Assembly: GCA_023630215.1 (NCBI GenBank)
Contig: JALPRQ010000002.1
Span: forward strand, 372,001-436,000
Source: Rhodobacteraceae bacterium NBU2976
GTDB lineage: Bacteria > Pseudomonadota > Alphaproteobacteria > Rhodobacterales > Rhodobacteraceae
Length of the DNA stretch: 64,000 bases
Reading direction: 5' to 3'
The position numbers and the translations under genes were made by a program. Under the pieces are notes generated by a model. That model was not told the DNA's origin. It was given only the letters and a program-made list of their open reading frames with translations, and searched no databases. Position 1 is the stretch's first letter. Each line of letters begins with the position of its first letter. Below are positions 54,546 through 63,407 of the stretch, piece by piece.

Positions 54546-55037
54546 TTACTCAGGAATCAGCACTGTGTCGATCACATGGATCACGCCATTGGAGGCTTCG
54601 ATATCCGCCTGCACAACGTTGGCGCCATTGATCATCACGCCGGACATTGCGTCGATCATCAGATCAGACCCTTCTACGGTTGTCGCAGACATTTCCTTGC
54701 CAGCGATGTCAGCAGACATCACTTTGCCTGCAACGACGTGATAGGTCAGAATGGCAATTAACTGATCCTTGTTTTCCGGTTTCAGCAGGTCTTCGACCGT
54801 GCCAGCCGGCAGGGCAGCAAAGGCCTCGTCAGTCGGAGCGAATACCGTGAACGGCCCTTCGCCTTTCAATGTGTCTACAAGTCCTGCAGCCTGCACAGCA
54901 GCAACAAGTGTTGTAAAGGATCCGGCCCCCACGGCAGTATCAACGATATCCATCGTGTGGCCACCAGCAAAGGCGGCGGGCGCGGAGAAAGCGATGGCGG
55001 AAGAAGCCGACAGGGCTACAAAAGTTCTACGAAGCAT
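54546..55037 (-). CDS. Exported fasciclin-domain protein
   Basis: A 163-residue protein with a signal peptide ([20 protein letters not shown]) followed by one FAS1 domain: [51 protein letters not shown] and the conserved end [16 protein letters not shown]1 proteins are extracytoplasmic adhesion or stress proteins. AAGGAG lies 7 nt before the ATG at 55037. First gene of fasciclin-tspO-cfa. Confidence 0.92.
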   Translation of the reverse strand: MLRRTFVALSASSAIAFSAPAAFAGGHTMDIVDTAVGAGSFTTLVAAVQAAGLVDTLKGEGPFTVFAPTDEAFAALPAGTVEDLLKPENKDQLIAILTYHVVAGKVMSADIAGKEMSATTVEGSDLMIDAMSGVMINGANVVQADIEASNGVIHVIDTVLIPE

Positions 55038-55068
55038 GTTCATTCTCCTTGGTTGAATTATGCTTCGG

Positions 55069-55095
55069 TTACGGGCCACATCCCTGACCGGATCA
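55069..55095 (-). promoter_or_regulatory. RpoE/ChrR-type promoter candidate for fasciclin-tspO-cfa
   Basis: Read on the minus strand, TGATCC (55095-55090), an 18-nt spacer and TAACCG (55071-55066) match the Rhodobacter group IV sigma-E pattern TGATCC-N18-TAA. It lies about 30 nt before the fasciclin ATG. In Rhodobacter the RpoE-ChrR singlet-oxygen regulon includes a cfa gene, so the operon fits, but the rpoE/chrR genes are not in the window. Confidence 0.6.
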
Positions 55096-55141
55096 GAGGT
55101 TTACCGTAAAGTCACGGAGACGTGAGAATTTTCCAAGAAAC

Positions 55142-55217
55142 TGGTGCCGCTGAAGGGACTTGAACCCCCGACCCCATCATTACGAATGACGTGCTCTACC
55201 AGCTGAGCTACAGCGGC
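55142..55217 (-). tRNA. tRNA-Thr (CGU anticodon)
   Basis: The reverse complement is a canonical cloverleaf: acceptor GCCGCTG pairs with CAGCGGC, D-arm TAGCTCAGCTGGTAGAGCA, anticodon loop TTCGTAA (anticodon CGU), T-arm GGTTCAAGTCC and an encoded CCA. A sole tRNA between the fasciclin and hemY genes. Confidence 0.96.
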
Positions 55218-55258
55218 GCCGGGTGCTGTTTATGAAAAGCGTGCGAACTGTGCAAGCG

Positions 55259-56725
55259 CTATGTTTGGTCAGTATCAAGCGGGTCGGCGTCGATGATCTC
55301 GACCGGGTTATCGGGATCGGGATGAATTTCGGCATGATGGTCTGGCGCCGGGGGTTTGCCGACGATCAGTGGCATCACCGCCTCCATCGGGGCGTCATGT
55401 TCTGGTGCCGGGGGTTCTTTCCATTCTAGCGTATCAAAGGCGGTGCAATTGGTACAGGTCGGGACCCATTCCATATGCGCATGCCCGCATTTCGTACAGA
55501 CCCATTGTTCACCACGACTGGCGCTTAGCGCACGTGCCAAATAGGCGCGGATCACAGTTTCATCTTTTCCCGATCCCTGTTCAATCGCCGCCATGATGGC
55601 GAGCGTCCGGGTGGTCGGATGCTCCTCGGCCAGGTTACCGATGGCGCGCCGGGCGGCTGGGAAATCTTCGTCCGCAAGCGCAAGTTCGGCCTCCAGAAGT
55701 TTGGTCTCCAAATGATCGGGATGAATCTTGATCAACTGCTGGAAGCGTTTATGTCGATTGATCAGGGATTCATCCGGTTCAATTGCACCAAAAGCTGCAA
55801 CCAGATCTGGGTGCGGCATTTCCTGCCAAGCGGTGCGGATGATTTTGGTTGCGGCACGTTTGTTGCCGTCCTCGGCCTGCACCCGCGCCGCCATTGCCGC
55901 GGCCGGGATCAGGGTGGGGACCAGCGTGTTGGCCTGCAACACTGAATGACGCGCTGCATCCGTGTCTCCAGCCTTGATCGCCAACTGTGCTTCCGCCAAT
56001 GACAGGATGGCATCACGACGGCGCACGACATCTTTGGGTAAGGCGTTTGCGCGTTGTTTGGCGCCTAACGTCTCCCGCGCGCCCGTCCAGTCGGATTTTT
56101 CCGATTGCAGTGCGAACAGCGTGTCCAAATTACCGTGATGCTTCGGGCGCAGCGCAAAGGCTTTCTCCGCCAGTTTTAGGGCCGTGTCCGTATCGCCTTC
56201 GTCCAGCTTCTGTTTCAGAATGCCACGAATGCCGACGAAGCGGGTGCGGTCATCCTGTAGCAGCTGCTTGTAATATTTCAGTGCCTGTTCGCGATCACCA
56301 GACATTTCTGCCGCCTGTGCATTTAACAGCCGCGTCAGTTCCGGGCGTTTCAACAAACGTTCCGCTTTCGTCGCCTTGGCAATTGCCGTAGCCCCTTCGC
56401 CAGACGCCAGCGCAATCATCCCTTCGGCAAGCGCATCGTAACCGCGCCGTTCCCGGTTGCGGTTGAAGTAGCGGCTGATCGCCGTTTCGTCACCGACCAT
56501 GAAATGTAGCAAAGCCGCCACAAAGCCGGCCAGCTTCAACAACAGCCAGAACACCAGCAGCAACACCAGAATTGCCACAACAAAGCCGATGGGTTCCAAG
56601 AAATATTCCCGTCCACCAAAGGCAATTCTGACCGAACCGGGAGTTTCCAAAATATGGGTCAACCCAAAGGCCAGTCCAATGGCGAACAGGATGAACAGGA
56701 CAGCTTTCACCATGGACCAGATCAT
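55259..56725 (-). CDS. hemY: HemY-type TPR membrane protein with zinc ribbon
   Basis: Alphaproteobacterial HemY (not protoporphyrinogen oxidase), 488 residues: two N-terminal membrane segments (about 5-22 and 45-70), a long helical TPR-like region (~90-400) with repeats such as AALKLAEKAFALRPKHHG-type pairs, and a C-terminal CxxC...CxxC zinc ribbon (WVCTKCGHAHMEWVPTCTNC). Role in heme synthesis is unresolved; interaction scaffold is likely. The start is chosen for the ATGA overlap with the Mic60 gene. Last gene of the hem cluster. Confidence 0.88.
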   Translation of the reverse strand: MIWSMVKAVLFILFAIGLAFGLTHILETPGSVRIAFGGREYFLEPIGFVVAILVLLLVFWLLLKLAGFVAALLHFMVGDETAISRYFNRNRERRGYDALAEGMIALASGEGATAIAKATKAERLLKRPELTRLLNAQAAEMSGDREQALKYYKQLLQDDRTRFVGIRGILKQKLDEGDTDTALKLAEKAFALRPKHHGNLDTLFALQSEKSDWTGARETLGAKQRANALPKDVVRRRDAILSLAEAQLAIKAGDTDAARHSVLQANTLVPTLIPAAAMAARVQAEDGNKRAATKIIRTAWQEMPHPDLVAAFGAIEPDESLINRHKRFQQLIKIHPDHLETKLLEAELALADEDFPAARRAIGNLAEEHPTTRTLAIMAAIEQGSGKDETVIRAYLARALSASRGEQWVCTKCGHAHMEWVPTCTNCTAFDTLEWKEPPAPEHDAPMEAVMPLIVGKPPAPDHHAEIHPDPDNPVEIIDADPLDTDQT

Positions 56726-57981
56726 TTTGCGGCTCCGATATTTGCGATAAGCGCGTCGATGGCCTCTTCTGCCTCTAGCCGCAATCGGGCATCTGCAAGC
56801 CAATCACGCATGTCGCCAAACGCATCGGATGCCTGCGCCTCTGTCGAAAGCATCTCCAACTCTGAAAGCGCCCCGGACACATCATCATCTTTCAGCGCGG
56901 CCTCTGCTCGCGACAGAATGGCGTCGGCGTCATCCCCCTCCTGAGGGGTCAACGAACGTGACGCGACCTGCGCCTGAAGGAATGTGCTGACAGAGCCCAC
57001 CAACCCCTCATCCTGGCCGGCCAATATCGATGCGCGCAAAGCCGCGTGCGCGGCTTCAGGCCAAGCATTGCGCAATTGCGGAAGCGTTTTCACGCCGGAT
57101 TGGGCAGCACGCAGCGCATCCGGAACCGTGACGCCCACGGACTCTAATTGATCAAGGACGCCGGAAAATTCTCCGCCACTTGTCAAGGCAGCCTGCAAAG
57201 ATGTCAGCGATGCCTGCGTCAGGGTCGCGATGCGCTGGCGTTCAGCCTCGACTTCGACAGCATCGCGTTCGGCTTGGGCAACCTCAATCTCTTGTTGGGC
57301 GGTGATCGTCACGTCTTCGAGTTTTTGCGACAAGGTGCCATTTTGCGCCGCCAGCGCTTCGACTTCGGCTTTCAGCCCTTCAAGCGCGGCGGCATAGACC
57401 GCGATCCGCTCGGATGTATCTGCAGAAACCACGCCTCCGCTGGATGTCACCACGGACAATTGTTCGGTTAACGCCTGCAATTCTGCGCGCAACCCTTCGA
57501 CCCGGGTTTCCAGTGCAGTCAGCCGCGCATCCAGGTCCGTGGTGTCATGGATGACAAATTGGGTATTCAGCTCGTTCAGACGCGCGACCAGCCGCCCTTC
57601 AACATTTGCAATCCGACCGGCAACAATATTTTCAATCTGGGTTACGGTCAGATTTGAGGGTAACGCCTCTAGGTCGGCCTTGATATCGGCGCGGAGCTGC
57701 GCAATTTCCTGTTCGTAATCCGTCGCTCCCGGTGTCAGCCATCGGGCGACCGGTTCCAGTCCAGAGGGCAGATTTGGCGCTATCCGCGGTCCAAGCCACA
57801 GCACCAGAACAGCCCCAGCAACCAGAAATCCAAGTGCCGTCAGCGCTTTACGTGCCAGACCCGATTCGTCATCGTGATGATCGTGATCATCATAAGGATC
57901 AGCCAGATCATCCGTTTCCGATGGCGGAGCGTCGGTCAGATCATCTTCGGATGTGTCTGCTGTCGTGTCGTCAGGTGTCAT
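56722..57981 (-). CDS. Mic60/mitofilin-like inner-membrane protein
   Basis: A 419-residue protein with an acidic cytoplasmic N-terminus (about 1-45), a single transmembrane segment (about 46-66), a long coiled-coil region (~85-255) and a C-terminal helical domain with LRAAQSGVKTLPQLRNAWPE and ALRASILAG, the mitofilin-type signature. Alphaproteobacterial Mic60 homologues lie next to hem genes and shape intracytoplasmic membranes, ancestral to mitochondrial MICOS. It lies between hemD and hemY. Confidence 0.85.
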   Translation of the reverse strand: MTPDDTTADTSEDDLTDAPPSETDDLADPYDDHDHHDDESGLARKALTALGFLVAGAVLVLWLGPRIAPNLPSGLEPVARWLTPGATDYEQEIAQLRADIKADLEALPSNLTVTQIENIVAGRIANVEGRLVARLNELNTQFVIHDTTDLDARLTALETRVEGLRAELQALTEQLSVVTSSGGVVSADTSERIAVYAAALEGLKAEVEALAAQNGTLSQKLEDVTITAQQEIEVAQAERDAVEVEAERQRIATLTQASLTSLQAALTSGGEFSGVLDQLESVGVTVPDALRAAQSGVKTLPQLRNAWPEAAHAALRASILAGQDEGLVGSVSTFLQAQVASRSLTPQEGDDADAILSRAEAALKDDDVSGALSELEMLSTEAQASDAFGDMRDWLADARLRLEAEEAIDALIANIGAAK

Positions 57982-58056
57982 TGGCCGCCCTAGATGCTGA
58001 TCGGCAAGGAAGTCTTGGACTTAGTCTAGGTATCAGACCGCCGGGCGACAAGACCA

Positions 58057-58779
58057 CTATGTAAAAACGCGCCGTTTCAGCGCAGTGATCATCGCATCAG
58101 CCGTCGGCGCGCCTGTCGTCTCTACCGATTTGAAGGTAATCCCCTGTAGAGGTGCGACCACATTCTTGCTGAGGCCAATCACATGGAGACCAGACAAGTC
58201 CCAAGACGGATGATCCTGTATCTGCTGGGCGAAAATGGTTGCTGTCATCGGTGAAAACACCGGAACGATGTCGACATTTCTCGCTGAAAGTGCCTCGGAT
58301 GCCAGATCATTCAGATTGGCGGGGGACTGGCGATAGATAATCTGTTCGTCGACATCAAAGCCCGCCTCGGTCAATCTTTGGGCAATGTTTCCCGCAGCCG
58401 TCTCGCCTCGTGCATGAAGCAACGGCCCCATGGCTGGGTCCAACACCGACTGCACCAGAATCACCAGTTCTTCGGACGACCCTTTTGCGGAATAAGCCTC
58501 GCAACCAAAACTGCGTGCCATTTCGGCGGTTTGATCACCAACACAAATGCACGGGCATTTTGGGATGATCCCAAAATCCCCCTTCAACGTCTTGGCCCCG
58601 TTTGGAGAGGTGAACAAAACCGCCTGATATCTGTCGATATTAAGCGGCGCTTGCACAGACTCAATCACCAGCAAGGGTGAGATGATACACGAGACCTCGT
58701 GCCCACATTCCTGGCGAAGTCTTTGTGCAAACTCTTCGGATTGCCGATGCGGGCGAGTCAGAAGAATGGTTTTAGGCAT
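58057..58779 (-). CDS. hemD: Uroporphyrinogen-III synthase
   Basis: Cyclises hydroxymethylbilane to uroporphyrinogen III. The 240-residue protein shows the weakly conserved bilobed HemD pattern: ILLTRPHRQSEEFAQRL at the start, VLFTSPNGAKTL (about 60), CVGDQTAEMARSFG (about 83) and ARGETAAGNIAQRL (about 127). Identity is supported mainly by the position after hemC, whose stop its ATG overlaps by 8 nt (ATGCCTAA). Confidence 0.88.
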   Translation of the reverse strand: MPKTILLTRPHRQSEEFAQRLRQECGHEVSCIISPLLVIESVQAPLNIDRYQAVLFTSPNGAKTLKGDFGIIPKCPCICVGDQTAEMARSFGCEAYSAKGSSEELVILVQSVLDPAMGPLLHARGETAAGNIAQRLTEAGFDVDEQIIYRQSPANLNDLASEALSARNVDIVPVFSPMTATIFAQQIQDHPSWDLSGLHVIGLSKNVVAPLQGITFKSVETTGAPTADAMITALKRRVFT

Positions 58780-59713
58780 GACCGTCGCCAGTCGCAAACG
58801 CGGATTTCATTTCTATCGCAACCTGTTTTGCCTGTGCCTCCGCAGCAGGTTCGACGAATTGCCAATCGCCGGACAGCCGTCGCTGACCATCAAGGGACAG
58901 AATCTCACCCCGAAGATGAATATCGCCTCCGACGATCTGTGCATAAGCCGCGATAGGGGATCGGCAATCACCATCGAGTCCGGCCAAAAAGGCCCGTTCC
59001 ACGCGCACGCAGGCGGCCGTCGCGTCATGGTGTATTGCGGCCAGCAATTCAGTGGCACTTTCGTCATCTGCACGCTGTTCGACGCACACCGCGCCTTGGG
59101 CGGGCGCGGGCAACATATGTTCAATCCCGATTGGAGTGCCCGTGTCGGCAATGCCAAGGCGGTTCAAGCCAGCGAGCGCCAGAAATGTCGCAACCGCCAC
59201 ACCGTCATGCAATTTTTGCAGCCGTGTCTGAACATTTCCGCGAAACTCGACCAGTTTCAGATCCGGGCGCTTTGCCAGGACTTGTGCACGACGCCGAATG
59301 CTAGAGGTGCCGACAACCGCCCCAAGTGGCAGCGCGTCCAGATTTGGATAGGTCAGACTGATAAAGGCATCGCGAACATCTTCACGTGGAAGGAAAGTCC
59401 TGATCGTCAGTCCGGGCGGCAAGACCGTCGCGACATCCTTGGTGGAATGCACAGCGACATCAATATCCTTGTTGATGAGGGCATGTTCGATTTCCTTGGT
59501 GAACAGCCCTTTTCCTCCAACTTCGGACAAGGGGCGATCCTGAATTTTATCGCCAGATGTGGAAATCACCCTGATCTCGACGGCGTCCATCGGCAAACCA
59601 TGTGCAGCGATCAGGCGGTCGCGGACATCCTCGGCCTGCCACAGGGCAAGCGGTGATCCCCTCGTCCCGATACGAAGTGGTGAAGTTGCCGTGTATTGCG
59701 CGCTCATGCACAT
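58772..59713 (-). CDS. hemC: Hydroxymethylbilane synthase (porphobilinogen deaminase)
   Basis: Polymerises four porphobilinogens. The 313-residue enzyme has [20 protein letters not shown] at the start, [19 protein letters not shown] near 85-103, [12 protein letters not shown] near 130 and the dipyrromethane cofactor Cys in [14 protein letters not shown] (about 243). The ATG at 59713 follows GGGG by 7 nt; a second ATG two codons later is possible. Divergent from tsaD across only 34 bp, so promoters must overlap. Confidence 0.96.
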   Translation of the reverse strand: MCMSAQYTATSPLRIGTRGSPLALWQAEDVRDRLIAAHGLPMDAVEIRVISTSGDKIQDRPLSEVGGKGLFTKEIEHALINKDIDVAVHSTKDVATVLPPGLTIRTFLPREDVRDAFISLTYPNLDALPLGAVVGTSSIRRRAQVLAKRPDLKLVEFRGNVQTRLQKLHDGVAVATFLALAGLNRLGIADTGTPIGIEHMLPAPAQGAVCVEQRADDESATELLAAIHHDATAACVRVERAFLAGLDGDCRSPIAAYAQIVGGDIHLRGEILSLDGQRRLSGDWQFVEPAAEAQAKQVAIEMKSAFATGDGHA

Positions 59714-59747
59714 GGTGTTACCCCGACCGCAGAAGAGGCGCAACTGG

Positions 59748-60863
59748 ATGTTATCACCGCAAAAGCCACTACGTATTTTGGGCATCGAAAGCAGCTGTGA
59801 CGATACAGCAGCCGCGATCGTGGATTGCGCAGGTGTGGACCAGCCCGGCACGATCAAGGCATCAATTGTCACCGGGCAAACCGACCTGCACAGCGATTTT
59901 GGTGGTGTCGTCCCCGAGATCGCGGCGCGTGCCCACGCCGAGCGGCTGGATATTTGCGTCGAACAGGCGTTGGCAGAGTCTGAATTGCCTTTGCAATCCA
60001 TAGACGCTATCGCGGTGACGGCCGGTCCGGGTCTGATTGGTGGAGTTCTGTCCGGTGTTTTGTTTGCCAAAGGGTTAGCCGCCGGGTTGGGAAAACCTGT
60101 CATCGGCGTCAATCATCTGGCAGGACATGCCCTGACCCCGCGCATGACCCACGCTGTGCGCTTTCCCTATCTGCTGTTGCTGGTTTCTGGCGGGCATTGC
60201 CAATTTATTGCAGTGACAGGTCCCACATCTTTTGAACGTCTTGGGGGAACAATTGATGATGCACCCGGCGAAGCGTTCGACAAGACCGCACGGCTGTTGG
60301 GGCTGGGCTATCCAGGTGGCCCGCTGATCGAGGCTGAAGCCAAAAACGGCAACCCCGATGCCTATCCGTTTCCTCGCCCGCTTCTGGACCGAGACGGGTG
60401 TGATATGTCCTTTTCAGGATTAAAAACCGCCTTGCGACGCGAACGCGACGCCCTAATTGACCAAAATGGGGGGATCACAAGACCCGAGCGGGCAGACCTG
60501 TGCGCAAGTTTTCAAAACGCGGTGGTCGACGTTCTCGAAGCAAAGACCAACGCAGCGTGCCAGAGATTTCGGCAAACTTATGGCACTAAGTCTGCAACAT
60601 TTGCGGTTGCAGGAGGGGTCGCGGCAAACCGGGCGATCCGGACCGCTCTGGAACACACGGCCAGTGCAAACGGATTGGACTTTGTCGCCCCAGCGATTGC
60701 CTATTGCACGGACAACGCCGCCATGATTGCCTGGGCAGGAGCCGAAGCAATCATGGCGGACCCGTCTGTTCTGACACAGGATTTCACCGGTCGCCCGCGC
60801 TGGCCATTGGATCAGAACGCAAAACCGATGCTGGGATTTGGACGCAAAGGGGCAAAAGCATGA
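59748..60863 (+). CDS. tsaD: tRNA threonylcarbamoyladenosine transferase subunit TsaD
   Basis: Catalytic subunit for t6A37 modification of ANN-decoding tRNAs. The 371-residue ASKHA protein has [17 protein letters not shown] at 10-26, metal ligands His123 and His127 in [25 protein letters not shown] for the phosphate loop, and [14 protein letters not shown] near the end. GAGG precedes the ATG at 59748. First of tsaD-gpsA-EVE, divergent from hemC. Confidence 0.97.
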   Translation: MLSPQKPLRILGIESSCDDTAAAIVDCAGVDQPGTIKASIVTGQTDLHSDFGGVVPEIAARAHAERLDICVEQALAESELPLQSIDAIAVTAGPGLIGGVLSGVLFAKGLAAGLGKPVIGVNHLAGHALTPRMTHAVRFPYLLLLVSGGHCQFIAVTGPTSFERLGGTIDDAPGEAFDKTARLLGLGYPGGPLIEAEAKNGNPDAYPFPRPLLDRDGCDMSFSGLKTALRRERDALIDQNGGITRPERADLCASFQNAVVDVLEAKTNAACQRFRQTYGTKSATFAVAGGVAANRAIRTALEHTASANGLDFVAPAIAYCTDNAAMIAWAGAEAIMADPSVLTQDFTGRPRWPLDQNAKPMLGFGRKGAKA

Positions 60864-61822
60864 AACTTGCCATACTTGGTGCCGGGGCATTCGGGACAGC
60901 GCTAGCCAATGTCTATGCAGAGGGCGGTACCGATGTGGTCTTATGGTCCCGATCATCCCATCAGGTGAAAGCCCTGAATAAAACCCGGGAATCCGTCTAT
61001 CTGCCCGGTGTCACGCTTCATGATCGCGTGACCCCTACCAGCGCGATCGAGGATATTCACAGCACAGCCTGTGTTCTTTTGGCGGTCCCTGCCCAACAAA
61101 CCGCCGCATTTCTAGAACGTCACGCCAGCGACCTGCCCGATGTTCCGTTGGTCCTGTGCGCCAAGGGGATTGACCGCAACTCCGGTGCCCTTCAAACCGA
61201 AATTGTGCAGCGTTTCCGACCCCAAGCAACACTTGCAGCGCTAACTGGCCCGGGATTTGCCAGCGAAATTGCTATTGGCAAGCCCACCGCGCTGACATTG
61301 GCCTGTAACGACCCGGTTGTCGGTCGAAACCTGCAACATCTGCTCTCCACAGACCGTTTGCGCCTGTATCTGACCGACGACATGATCGGCGCACAATTGG
61401 GGGGAGCGCTAAAAAATGTCATCGCGATTGCCGCCGGCCTTGTTGCCGGTGCCGGATTGGGTGAAAGCGCACGCGCTGCCCTTTTGACCCGTGGATTCGC
61501 CGAGATGCGCCGCTTGGGCACCGCCATGGGAGGACAAGATGAGACCTTTGCCGGGCTATCCGGACTGGGAGACCTTGTGCTGACCGCCTCATCAAAACTG
61601 TCGCGAAATTATTCCGAGGGGTTCGCGCTGGGACAGGGGCAAAAACATGCTGACGGCACGACAGTCGAAGGCATCGCCACTGCTGTTGCCGCCTGTCAAC
61701 TGGCGCAGAAATATTCGGTTGATATGCCGATTACCTTCGTCGTTGCCGACGTGCTCAACGGATCAAAAACCCTCGATCAGGCCATGCAGGCCCTGCTTTC
61801 GCGACCACTAAAACAGGAGTAA
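60860..61822 (+). CDS. gpsA: NAD(P)-dependent glycerol-3-phosphate dehydrogenase
   Basis: Supplies sn-glycerol 3-phosphate for phospholipids. The 320-residue protein has the Rossmann motif [32 protein letters not shown] (about 100), the catalytic Lys in [14 protein letters not shown] (about 188) and TLGD-region relative [18 protein letters not shown] overlap with tsaD. Confidence 0.96.
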   Translation: MKLAILGAGAFGTALANVYAEGGTDVVLWSRSSHQVKALNKTRESVYLPGVTLHDRVTPTSAIEDIHSTACVLLAVPAQQTAAFLERHASDLPDVPLVLCAKGIDRNSGALQTEIVQRFRPQATLAALTGPGFASEIAIGKPTALTLACNDPVVGRNLQHLLSTDRLRLYLTDDMIGAQLGGALKNVIAIAAGLVAGAGLGESARAALLTRGFAEMRRLGTAMGGQDETFAGLSGLGDLVLTASSKLSRNYSEGFALGQGQKHADGTTVEGIATAVAACQLAQKYSVDMPITFVVADVLNGSKTLDQAMQALLSRPLKQE

Positions 61823-61825
61823 GTG

Positions 61826-62245
61826 ATGAACTACTGGCTTTTCAAATCAGAACCCTCCACCTGGGGTTGGGATGATCAGGTTGCCAAAGGGGACGCGGGC
61901 GAGGAATGGGACGGTGTGCGCAACTATCAGGCACGCAACAACATGCGCGCAATGAAGCTTGGTGATCTGGGGTTTTTCTATCATTCCGTTGATGAAAAGC
62001 GGGTGGTTGGCGTTGTTGAAGTGATCGCCGAAATTCATCCCGACAGCACCACCGATGACCCACGGTGGGAATGCGTCGATATCAAAGCAGTGGGACCGTT
62101 TCCAACACCAGTCACGTTGGATATGTGCAAGAATACACCTGAATTGGCGGACATGGTGCTGGTCAATAATACCCGCCTCTCTGTGCAGCCGGTGACCAAG
62201 GCCGAATGGGACTGTGTCTGTCGGATGGGCGGCTATACCGGTTAG
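61826..62245 (+). CDS. EVE-domain protein
   Basis: A 139-residue PUA-like EVE protein, a fold thought to read modified nucleic-acid bases. MNYWLFKSEPSTWGWDDQ starts the domain; WDGVRNYQARNNMRAMKLGD and FYHSVDEKRVVGVVEV are family features. AGGAG lies 6 nt before the ATG at 61826, just after the gpsA stop. Synteny tsaD-gpsA-EVE is common in alphaproteobacteria. Confidence 0.93.
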   Translation: MNYWLFKSEPSTWGWDDQVAKGDAGEEWDGVRNYQARNNMRAMKLGDLGFFYHSVDEKRVVGVVEVIAEIHPDSTTDDPRWECVDIKAVGPFPTPVTLDMCKNTPELADMVLVNNTRLSVQPVTKAEWDCVCRMGGYTG

Positions 62246-62331
62246 AACCTATGCAGCTTACCGGCTATGATAATTTTCTATCCTGTCGAGGCACAGTTTG
62301 CTAAGCTTTGCGCGCAAACTGGGAGGTGCAT

Positions 62332-62721
62332 ATGCAGTATATTGCAGTTTTCGCCGCGGCAGCCGCCGCTTACGCATTCGGGGCGGTATGGTACATGCTG
62401 ATGGCAAAGCCATGGATGGCCGCAGCTGGCCTGACAACCGAAGATGTTCAGCGGCGCGATCCAATGCCATTCATCATAAGCGGAATTTCCGTGATTATCG
62501 TTGCCGGGATGATGCGCCATGTGTTCGCGCAAGCCGGGATCATGGGATTGGCTGATGGGCTGGTTGCCGGTCTTGGCATCGGATTGTTCATGGCAACACC
62601 TTGGGTGGTGACCAATTACGCCTTCGCGGGACGACCAAAAGCGTTGGCGCTGATCGACGGAACCTATTCAACAGTTGGTTGCTTGATCATGGGTGTCATC
62701 CTGGGCCTGTTCAACGCCTGA
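62332..62721 (+). CDS. DUF1761 membrane protein
   Basis: A 129-residue protein with four hydrophobic segments and the DUF1761 pattern: AFGAVWYMLMAKPWMAAAGL early on, then FIISGISVIIVAGMM and LGIGLFMATPWVVTNYAFAGRP. Function unknown. GGAGG precedes the ATG at 62332 by 5 nt. Confidence 0.87.
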   Translation: MQYIAVFAAAAAAYAFGAVWYMLMAKPWMAAAGLTTEDVQRRDPMPFIISGISVIIVAGMMRHVFAQAGIMGLADGLVAGLGIGLFMATPWVVTNYAFAGRPKALALIDGTYSTVGCLIMGVILGLFNA

Positions 62722-62807
62722 TCTGTTGACGGGCGGCGACCAAGTTTTCCCTATCATTTCCCCGTTTTTCCCGCAATAAAGCGCAAGAATCGCAAGGGGG
62801 AAACGAC

Positions 62808-63407
62808 GTGACCAATCACGCGGGTATTGCGCCGGACTGGGAACAGGCGATCGGCAGGATATTAGGGCGTGCTGCACGGTTTGGTGCGATTGTTGCGGGC
62901 GCCCTGTTGTTTGGAGTTGCGGTGCTTAGCGTGGTCTCGATCATTGGACGTGCGCTTATTCCGATTGGTCTGGCCCCCATACCTGGCATCTATGAACTGG
63001 TCGAGCTGGCCTGCGGTATCGCCGTTTTCCTGTTTCTTCCTTGGTGTCAATTGCATCGCGGACAAGTGTCGGTGGACTTTGTCGTGAACCGCCTACCGCT
63101 TCGGTTCAAATTGTTCATGGGTGTTGTGGGGGACCTGTTGCTTGCGATTGGCGCGGTCATTATTGCCGTGCAGCTCTGGAAAGGGTTTGGCGAACGATTT
63201 CCCTATGGATCGGACACGGTTCGACAGATTTTAGGGTTGGGTGAACCGCCGTTCTTCGTCGAAACAACCTTTGTCCTTGCTTGGCCAAAGTGGATTGGGT
63301 TTGCCGCCGCATCCGTTGGGGCATTCTTCTTTGCCGTTGTGTGCATTTACTCGGTCTGGCGGGCGGTAAACTGGACATTAACAGGTGCCGAGGTCTTGCC
63401 GGAATGA
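62808..63407 (+). CDS. TRAP transporter small permease (DctQ type)
   Basis: A 199-residue four-helix protein with the DctQ pattern: one TM near 23-45, SIIGRALIPIGLAPIPGIYE, then LACGIAVFLFLPWCQLHRG and VDFVVNRLPLRFK. It pairs with the large permease and an extracytoplasmic solute receptor (not in the window). Larger than typical DctQ (about 160-170). It starts with GTG after GGGGGAAACGAC. Confidence 0.92.
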   Translation: MTNHAGIAPDWEQAIGRILGRAARFGAIVAGALLFGVAVLSVVSIIGRALIPIGLAPIPGIYELVELACGIAVFLFLPWCQLHRGQVSVDFVVNRLPLRFKLFMGVVGDLLLAIGAVIIAVQLWKGFGERFPYGSDTVRQILGLGEPPFFVETTFVLAWPKWIGFAAASVGAFFFAVVCIYSVWRAVNWTLTGAEVLPE

